DNA of 64,000 nt from Micromonospora sp. M71_S20 (lineage in GTDB: Bacteria > Actinomycetota > Actinomycetes > Mycobacteriales > Micromonosporaceae), in assembly GCF_003664255.1 (NCBI RefSeq), contig NZ_RCCV01000001.1:434001-498000 (forward strand), written 5' to 3'. The notes beneath the pieces were generated by a model. That model made no database searches. It was not told where the DNA came from and saw only the letters and a list, made by a program, of their open reading frames with translations. Position numbers and translations under genes: made by a program. Of the stretch, positions 58,904 through 64,000 are shown one piece after another (the first letter of the stretch is position 1; each line of letters starts with the position of its first letter).

Positions 58904-61065
58904 CCATCGTCCACCTCCGCCGCGCCCGGACCAGCCTGGTGCTCGACGCCCGCGGCCCGGGGCTGCCCCGGGTCGCGCACTGGGGCGCCGGCCTCGGCCC
59001 GGTTCCCGACGGCGACCTGCCCGCCCTCGTCGACGCCACCGTCGCGCCGGTCGTACCGAGCAGCTTCGACGCGCCCACGGTGCTCTCCCTGCTGCCCGAG
59101 GCGGCCGCCGGCTGGGGCGGCCGGCCGGCGCTCGCCGGGCACCGCGACCGCCGGGACTGGTCCACCGCCTTCCGGCTGGACGGCGTCGACGTGACCGACG
59201 ACGACCCGGCCGCGCCGGCCCGGGTCACCGTCCAGGCGGCCGACGCCGGTGCCGGGCTGTCGCTGACCGTCGAGATCGCGCTCGACCCGACCGGGCTGGT
59301 GCTGCTGCGGCACCGGCTGCGCAACACCGGCGACCGCCCGTACGAGCTGCGGGAGCTGACGCCGGTCCTGCCGGTGCCGCCGGTCGCCACCGAGCTGCTC
59401 GACCTGACCGGCCGGTGGTGCCGGGAACGGTCCCCGCAGCGGCACCCGTGGCCGATGGGCGCCTGGGTACGCGAGGGCCGGCACGGCCGCACCGGGCACG
59501 ACGCGACCCTGCTGCTGGTCGCCGGCACGGCCGGGTTCGGCTTCGGCCACGGCGAGGTGTGGGCGGTGCACACGGCGTGGAGCGGCGACCACGTGACCTT
59601 CGCCGAGCGGCGCCCGACGGGCGAGTCGGTCCTCGGCGGCGGCGAGCTGCTCGCCCCTGGCGAGGTGGTGCTCGACCCCGGCGCGGAGTACGCCACCCCC
59701 CTGCTGCACGCGGTCTTCTCCGACGTGGGGCTGGACGGGCTCAGTGACGTCCTGCACACCCACCTGCGCGCCCGCCCGCAGCACCCGACCACGCCCCGCC
59801 CGGTCACCCTCAACGTCTGGGAGGCCGTCTACTTCGACCACGACCTGGACCGGTTGCGCGCGCTGGCCGACCACGCCGCCGAGGTGGGGGTGGAGCGGTT
59901 CGTGCTCGACGACGGGTGGTTCCGGGGGCGTCGCCACGACCGCGCCGGCCTCGGCGACTGGTACGTCGACGACACCGTCTGGCCCGACGGCCTGCACCCG
60001 CTCGTCGACCACGTACGCGGGCACGGGATGCAGTTCGGGCTCTGGGTCGAACCGGAGATGGTCAACCCCGACTCCGACCTGTTCCGCGCCCATCCGGAGT
60101 GGGTGCTGTCGGCGCCGGGCCGGCTGCCGCCGGAGTGGCGGCACCAGCAGGTGCTCGACTTGGCCCGCCCGGAGACGTACGCGTACCTGCTGGAGCGGCT
60201 GGACGCGCTGCTCGCCGCGCACCCCGGCATCGACTACCTCAAGTGGGACCACAACCGGGACCTGACCGAGGCGGGCCACCACGGCCGCCCCGGCGTGCAC
60301 GGGCAGACCCTCGCGGTCTACCGGCTCCTCGACGAGCTGCGCCGCCGCCACCCGGGCGTGGAGATCGAGAGCTGCGCCTCCGGCGGCGGCCGGGTGGACC
60401 TGGAGATCCTGCGGCGCACCGACCGGGTCTGGGCCAGCGACTGCAACGACGCCCTGGAACGGCTGGCGATCCAGCGCTGGACGGGGCTGCTGCTCCCGCC
60501 CGAGCTGGTCGGCAGCCACATCGGGCCGGAGCGCTCGCACACCACCCACCGCGTGCACGACCTGGGCTTCCGGGCGGCCACCGCGCTCTTCGGCCACCAC
60601 GGCATCGAGTGGGACATCGGCGCGATCGGCGCCGGGCGGCGCCGCGAGCTGGCCGCCTGGGTCGCGCTGCACAAGCGGCTCCGCCCGCTGCTGCACGCCG
60701 GCCGGGTGGTCCGCGTCGACCACCCCGACCTGGCCGTCTGGGCGCACGGCGTGGTCGCCCACGACGGTTCCCACGCGGTGTACGCCGTGGCCCGGCTGGC
60801 CACCTCGGTGACCCAGACGCCCGGCCCGGTCCGGCTTCCCGGCCTCGACCCCCACCGCCGGTACGCGGTGCGGCCCGTCGCCGGTGTGCCGGAGCCCGCG
60901 ACGCTCCAGCGGACCGCCCCGGGTTGGCTGGCCGACGGCGGCGTCACCCTCGGTGGCGCGGTGCTGGCGAGCGTCGGGCTCCAGATGCCCGCGCTGCACC
61001 CCGAGCAGACCGTGTTGCTGGAGGTCACCGCCGTCGACCGAGGGGCGGGCGGATTTCTCGGATGA
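58900..61065 (+). CDS. GH36 alpha-galactosidase
   Basis: 721 residues. An N-terminal beta-supersandwich (1-300) precedes the TIM barrel: LNVWEAVYFDHD, FVLDDGWFRGRRHDRAGLGD, FGLWVEPEMVNPDSDL and YLKWDHNRD with nucleophile Asp450. IESCASGGGRVDLEIL, acid/base Asp514 in WASDCND, and the C-terminal GSHIGPERSHTTHR follow. No signal peptide, so it is cytoplasmic and hydrolyses alpha-1,6-galactosides such as melibiose or raffinose after import. Last gene of the operon, overlapping the permease stop by ATGA. Confidence 0.95.
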   Translation: MTIVHLRRARTSLVLDARGPGLPRVAHWGAGLGPVPDGDLPALVDATVAPVVPSSFDAPTVLSLLPEAAAGWGGRPALAGHRDRRDWSTAFRLDGVDVTDDDPAAPARVTVQAADAGAGLSLTVEIALDPTGLVLLRHRLRNTGDRPYELRELTPVLPVPPVATELLDLTGRWCRERSPQRHPWPMGAWVREGRHGRTGHDATLLLVAGTAGFGFGHGEVWAVHTAWSGDHVTFAERRPTGESVLGGGELLAPGEVVLDPGAEYATPLLHAVFSDVGLDGLSDVLHTHLRARPQHPTTPRPVTLNVWEAVYFDHDLDRLRALADHAAEVGVERFVLDDGWFRGRRHDRAGLGDWYVDDTVWPDGLHPLVDHVRGHGMQFGLWVEPEMVNPDSDLFRAHPEWVLSAPGRLPPEWRHQQVLDLARPETYAYLLERLDALLAAHPGIDYLKWDHNRDLTEAGHHGRPGVHGQTLAVYRLLDELRRRHPGVEIESCASGGGRVDLEILRRTDRVWASDCNDALERLAIQRWTGLLLPPELVGSHIGPERSHTTHRVHDLGFRAATALFGHHGIEWDIGAIGAGRRRELAAWVALHKRLRPLLHAGRVVRVDHPDLAVWAHGVVAHDGSHAVYAVARLATSVTQTPGPVRLPGLDPHRRYAVRPVAGVPEPATLQRTAPGWLADGGVTLGGAVLASVGLQMPALHPEQTVLLEVTAVDRGAGGFLG

Positions 61066-61154
61066 TCTCCGGCCGGGATGTCGAGAACCGGGGTGCCGGC
61101 TTCTACCGACGGGTGAGAGCACCGATGATGGTGCGCAGTCGTGAGGAGCCAGAC

Positions 61155-61196
61155 GTGAAGTACATGTTGCTCATGCAGTTCAGCGCCGCCGGCACG
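61155..61196 (+). pseudogene. 5' fragment of a YCII-family (DGPF domain) gene, cut by an integrated element
   Basis: GTG 61155 has GAGGAG upstream and encodes VKYMLLMQFSAAGT, the canonical first residues of YCII-related DGPF-domain proteins (about 120-140 residues). After GT the frame reads unrelated sequence and stops at 61235. A large serine integrase gene starts 66 bp past the break. The simplest reading is that this is the left attachment site of an integrated element, with the rest of the gene at its other end outside the window. Confidence 0.7.
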
Positions 61197-61262
61197 ACTC
61201 TTCGCCTCGCCGCACATCTACGGGGGGTGCGATGAACGTTCGACGCATGTACCCTAGCCCGC

Positions 61263-62816
61263 ATGACCATTGCCCCTTCGCCCCTGTCGTCGGGCCTGCC
61301 CATGACCGGCCCCGCCGCCGGCCGCCGACGCCTGCGCGCGAGTATCTACGTCCGTCTGTCCAACGCTGCCGACGACGCGAACACGTCGAAGGAAAACATG
61401 ATCGCCGAGTGCCGGGCCCTCCTCGCCCGGGAGAACTTCGAGGAGGTCGCCCTTCACGTAGACGACGGTCTGTCCGGCGGTATCCGCAACCGGCCCGAGT
61501 TCGCCGCCTGGCTGGACGATGCGCGATACCAACGGTGCGAAGTCCTGGTCGCCCATCACGTCGACCGCATGACCCGCGAGGGCCTGAACGTCGCCGCGAT
61601 GATCCTTGACGTCCAAGAGGGGAAGGACCCGACGACGGGTCAGGTCGTCCGCCCGCCGGTCCGGCTGATGGACACGAAGGGCGTCGACAGTAACGGCGGC
61701 GTCGCCTTCCGCATGATGTTCCTGATCAAGGCCGAGGCCGCCCGGGAAGAACGCGAGCGAATCCGCGAGCGCATGGCGGGCCGCGCGACCCGGCTTCGTC
61801 TGGCGGGCCGCTGGCCCGGCGGGACGCCGCCCTTCGGGTACGAGGTCGTCCCGGCCCCGGACGGGAAGGGCCGCACCCTCGCCCTGGTCCCCGAAGAGGC
61901 CGCCGCCCTGCGCGAGTGCGCGGACCGCCTCCTAGCCGGCGACGCAATCGCCCGGACGGTCCGCTGGCTGAACCACAACGGCCCGAAGCCGCGCCGCGCG
62001 CCCGAGTGGTCGCGGGTCACCCTGAAAGACGCCCTGACCGGGGATCACCTCCTGGGCCGCGTCACGGTCGGCGGCGTCGTCCAGCGCGACGACCAGGGCC
62101 ACGCCCTGACCCCGTTTCCGGCGGTGTTGGACCTCGTGACCCTGGTCGAGCTGCGGAAGCTCCTCGCCCCGGGCCGCGAGCGGAAGACGCCCCTCGGCCG
62201 GAAGCCGGCCCGCCTGGCCTCGCGGCTAATCGAGTGCGGGTCGTGCGGGTCGTACCTTCAGGTGGTCCGGCGCGAGGGCTACCGCACGGCGGCCGAAGAT
62301 GCACAGGGCCGGGCCGGTCGCGGGGCCCTGATCGCCTACCGCTGTCACGCCCGGTCCGAGGGCCGGACGTGCGAGCGCGCCGTGATCGTCTCGGCCCTCC
62401 CCTTCGAGGCGCACCTAGAAGAGCGCTTCCTGATCGACTTCGGTCACGCCCCGATGATCGAACGCCGCGTGATCCTGCCTGACGACGGGGCACTAGTGGC
62501 CGTAGAAGAGTCCCTAGCCGCCGTTCTCGCCGACCTCGCACGGGCGGCCACCCCCGAGACCTTTACGCGACTGCAAGCGCTTCAGGCCGAACGCGCCCGC
62601 CTAGCCGACCTCCCCCGCGAGCCCGTCGTGACCTACGTCGCGACCGGCCGCACAATGGCCGAGGAGTGGCACGCCCGGGACCTGGAAGGGAAGCGCGAAC
62701 TCCTGGCCGAGGCGTACGAACTTCTGCGGGTCGGTCCCGGGAAGCGTGGCCGGAAGGGTTTCGACCCCGCGCGCCTGACCGCGATCCCCGCTGAAGGGGT
62801 CCACGACCCCGACTGA
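61263..62816 (+). CDS. int: Large serine recombinase (integrase)
   Basis: 517 residues. The catalytic domain has Ser33 in IYVRLSNAADD, DDGLSGGIRNRPEF and LVAHHVDRMTREGLN. The recombinase domain follows from about 170 (GRATRLRLAGRWPGGTPPFG; TVRWLNHNG; VTLKDALTGDHLLGR). A zinc ribbon (ECGSCGSYLQ...RCHARSEGRTCERA) and C-terminal helices/coiled coil (VVAVEESLAAVLADLARA; LQALQAERARL) complete it, as in phiC31/Bxb1-type integrases. All catalytic features are intact. MTGPAAG at residue 14 is an alternative start. It integrates the element between attP and attB without host factors. Confidence 0.95.
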   Translation: MTIAPSPLSSGLPMTGPAAGRRRLRASIYVRLSNAADDANTSKENMIAECRALLARENFEEVALHVDDGLSGGIRNRPEFAAWLDDARYQRCEVLVAHHVDRMTREGLNVAAMILDVQEGKDPTTGQVVRPPVRLMDTKGVDSNGGVAFRMMFLIKAEAAREERERIRERMAGRATRLRLAGRWPGGTPPFGYEVVPAPDGKGRTLALVPEEAAALRECADRLLAGDAIARTVRWLNHNGPKPRRAPEWSRVTLKDALTGDHLLGRVTVGGVVQRDDQGHALTPFPAVLDLVTLVELRKLLAPGRERKTPLGRKPARLASRLIECGSCGSYLQVVRREGYRTAAEDAQGRAGRGALIAYRCHARSEGRTCERAVIVSALPFEAHLEERFLIDFGHAPMIERRVILPDDGALVAVEESLAAVLADLARAATPETFTRLQALQAERARLADLPREPVVTYVATGRTMAEEWHARDLEGKRELLAEAYELLRVGPGKRGRKGFDPARLTAIPAEGVHDPD

Positions 62817-62837
62817 CCCGTTTACACGCCCTCCCGG

Positions 62838-62865
62838 ACGCCCTCGGCCATCCCGCCGGGGGCGT
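62838..62865 (+). terminator. Integrase terminator
   Basis: ACGCCCTCGG / CCGGGGGCGT stem (one wobble) with an 8-nt loop, 22 nt after the integrase stop. Confidence 0.7.
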
Positions 62866-62880
62866 TCGCATGTCCGGACC

Positions 62881-63031
62881 GTGACGCGGGGGTGACGCCG
62901 GGTACGGAAGAGCCTCGCCGGGGTGACGTAGTGACCCCCGTTTCGTCACTCTCCTATTACTTCTTCTAGAGGAGGAGGAGGAGAGCTAGAAGAGGGATAG
63001 GGAAGTGACGAAACGTGCGTCACAGCGTCAC
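62881..63031. repeat. Array of eight GTGAC(G/C) boxes with nested inverted repeats
   Basis: GTGACG at 62881, 62892, 62923 and 63005; GTGACC at 62931; reverse copies CGTCAC at 62944, 63018 and 63026. GTTTCGTCACT (62940-62950) pairs exactly with AGTGACGAAAC (63004-63014). Inside, CTTCTAG and CTAGAAG flank a purine-only GGAGGAGGAGGAG tract. It lies between integrase and the HTH gene, a likely control or recombination-accessory site. Confidence 0.8.
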
Positions 63032-63234
63032 AGGGCTTCGCCGCCCTCCTCGGCCAGGTGCGGCCGGTACTCCCGAATCCACGCCTCGACGTCCTCGATA
63101 CGCCACACCGTGCCCATACGCAGGACGTCGTACGGCCGGGGGAAGTCGGGCCGCTGGACGAGCTGACGGACCCGCTCACGGCTGACCCCGAGGCGTTGCT
63201 GAATCTCGCCCGTCCCGTACAGGTGTTGCGGCAC
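63028..63234 (-). CDS. Small helix-turn-helix protein (excisionase/AlpA-like)
   Basis: 68 residues: MPQHLYGTGEIQQRLGVSRE, then RVRQLVQRPDFPRPYDVLRM and VWRIEDVEAWIREYRPHLAE. This is the MerR-like winged helix of AlpA/excisionase proteins, with the conserved R-P-x-F-P-x-P and W-x-x-x-D-V-E-A-W. In elements with serine integrases such proteins act as recombination directionality factors or repressors. It lies at the edge of the GTGAC box array, convergent with the integrase, and probably binds there. Confidence 0.85.
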   Translation of the reverse strand: MPQHLYGTGEIQQRLGVSRERVRQLVQRPDFPRPYDVLRMGTVWRIEDVEAWIREYRPHLAEEGGEAL

Positions 63235-63346
63235 GCGCCGAGAGTAGCCACGCCGGCAGTGTGCAAACCGGGACTGTGCAAGTAGGGACTTGGCACACCG
63301 GGACTACCACCTTGACAAGAGGTGCGTTGAACGCGACGCTAAGTCA

Positions 63347-63628
63347 ATGCCACGACTACGCAGGATCACCCCCGTCCGGTTCGCCCCTCAGCACCGCCCC
63401 CGGCTGCGGCTGCGGCCCCTCGGTCTGGCCTGTAGCTGCGGCCTGACGTCCTGGCGACGGTGCCCCACACGCCGGAACCCTCACGGCCTCGGCCCCCTCG
63501 CGGAACCCGTCCGCGCGACCGCCCGTGCCCCGCGCTGGAACGCCCCGACCCGCGAGGTCGCCCCGGTCGGCCGCGCCGGTCGCCTGACCCGCGCCGGGGC
63601 CTACCGCGCGAACGGGGGCCGCTGGTGA
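63347..63628 (+). CDS. Small basic element-encoded protein
   Basis: 93 residues from ATG 63347 (MPRLRRITPVRFAPQHRPRL), very Arg/Pro-rich, with CSCG and a following Cys (about residues 30-40) that could bind metal. No family recognised. TTGACA at 63312-63317 is a possible -35 element, which would give a very short leader. The stop overlaps the next gene's GTG (GTGA), supporting that both are real and coupled. Confidence 0.55.
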   Translation: MPRLRRITPVRFAPQHRPRLRLRPLGLACSCGLTSWRRCPTRRNPHGLGPLAEPVRATARAPRWNAPTREVAPVGRAGRLTRAGAYRANGGRW

Positions 63629-63927
63629 CCGCTCCCGCGCCCCTGCGCCGGCTGAAGGCCGGTGACGTCGTGTGGCTGACCCGCGAGGCGTCGCCGCAGT
63701 TCGTGACCCCGATCCGCGTCCGCGTGATCCGCGAGATTCCGGAGCGCTACACGTACGACGGTTGGACGTGGTTCGAGGGCTATCAGCTCGACGGGAAGGG
63801 CGGCGCCGTCGCGAAGCGGGAGCTTTTCGTCTTCCGCCAGGGGGTCCGATGGCTCGACACCCCGCCCGCCCCCGCGAGAACCGTCCGCCGCCCGCTCCCC
63901 CGCACGCCCGTACGTGTGGGCCAGTAG
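63625..63927 (+). CDS. Small element-encoded protein, possibly SH3/KOW-like
   Basis: 100 residues from GTG 63625: LRRLKAGDVVWLTREASPQF, VTPIRVRVIREIPERYTYDG and WFEGYQLDGKGGAVAKRELF, predicted as a small all-beta barrel. A Pro/Arg tail follows. Proteins like this are common next to integrase/excisionase genes of actinomycete elements, but the function is unknown. Overlaps the preceding gene by 4 bp and ends just before a strong terminator. Confidence 0.65.
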   Translation: MTAPAPLRRLKAGDVVWLTREASPQFVTPIRVRVIREIPERYTYDGWTWFEGYQLDGKGGAVAKRELFVFRQGVRWLDTPPAPARTVRRPLPRTPVRVGQ

Positions 63928-63942
63928 CCCCGCGACCTGCGC

Positions 63943-63987
63943 AAACCGCCCCGGCCTGACTAGCGCCTAGTCAGGCCGGGGCGGTTT
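63943..63987. terminator. Very strong intrinsic terminator
   Basis: AAACCGCCCCGGCCTGACTA pairs perfectly with its complement over 20 bp, loop GCGCC, with the T-run TTTT at the end of the stem. The A-run on the other side makes it bidirectional. Confidence 0.95.
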
Positions 63988-64000
63988 TAGTTTCGCCCTG

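Larger units (their letters stand above)
61197..64000 (+). mobile_element. Left end of an integrated element (prophage or ICE) continuing past the window
   Basis: Starts at the YCII gene break and carries in order a large serine integrase, a repeat-rich control region, a minus-strand HTH/excisionase-like gene, two small overlapping cargo genes and a 20-bp-stem terminator. No structural, transfer or replication genes are visible yet, so its type is undetermined. The exact left boundary is inferred from the frame break. Confidence 0.7.

Noticed and set aside
58690..61122. 810-codon minus-strand frame opposite the GH36 gene
   Set aside because: Val/Gln/Arg/Gly/Pro-rich shadow of the strongly supported GH36 and permease genes; no domain and no start site.

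Overview
This is high-GC actinobacterial DNA. The SsgA/SsgB-family sporulation regulator, HelR/HelD-type RNA polymerase ATPase, TIGR02611 PGPGW membrane protein, paired GAF-ANTAR proteins, DUF6882 protein, Spo0M and frequent GTG/TTG starts fit a sporulating filamentous actinomycete. Micromonosporaceae (Micromonospora-like) is my best guess; it is inferred from gene content, since there is no rRNA here. The window has one tRNA, no rRNA and no CRISPR array.

Layout. (1) 1-7.2 kb: the C-terminal end of an LPxTG-type surface protein, an aminoglycoside-phosphotransferase-fold kinase, a GNAT acetyltransferase, a divergent TetR/MFS efflux pair, and two GAF-ANTAR proteins flanking a frameshifted STAS gene. 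(2) 7.5-12.2 kb: a TPR-CHAT (caspase-like) protease gene diverging from a two-gene operon for a small Cys-containing protein and a four-helix membrane protein, which looks like a conflict or cell-death locus. (3) 12.2-32.5 kb: an accessory region ending at tRNA-Val(CAC). It holds small cargo genes (DUF6882, YdeI-like, MerR-methyltransferase fusion, SDR, ArsR/SRPBCC pair), an ISL3-family insertion sequence with unusually long terminal repeats, three copies of a short MITE-like element, several broken genes (UvrA-like, HAD chimera, NmrA-like), a serine recombinase, and an NB-ARC/TPR receptor preceded by a small two-helix membrane protein. Those last two share a short motif, the hallmark of receptor-effector amyloid signalling pairs. 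(4) 32.7-53 kb: backbone-like genes. These include ssgB, SDR, AraC, Rrf2-GNAT, flavin reductase, VOC/MarR, a TPR membrane protein, a two-component system divergent from a LolA/RseB-like exported protein, HelR with a structured leader, Spo0M and several small membrane proteins. (5) 52.6-61.1 kb: a galactoside utilisation locus, with a GH42 beta-galactosidase and DeoR repressor on the minus strand and a Tat lipoprotein binding protein, two permeases and a GH36 alpha-galactosidase on the plus strand. No ATPase subunit is encoded here. (6) 61.2 kb to the edge: the first 2.8 kb of an integrated element. It carries a large serine integrase, a repeat-rich control region, a small HTH/excisionase-like gene, two small cargo genes and a very strong terminator. 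It appears to have split a YCII-family gene.

How genes work together. The sugar locus forms one import-and-hydrolysis unit for alpha/beta-galactosides. The two-component system is translationally coupled (GTGA overlap). The ArsR regulator and SRPBCC protein are coupled by an ATGA overlap behind a perfect 9-bp-arm operator. The effector and NB-ARC genes are coupled by ATGA. Several convergent pairs share one long bidirectional hairpin terminator.
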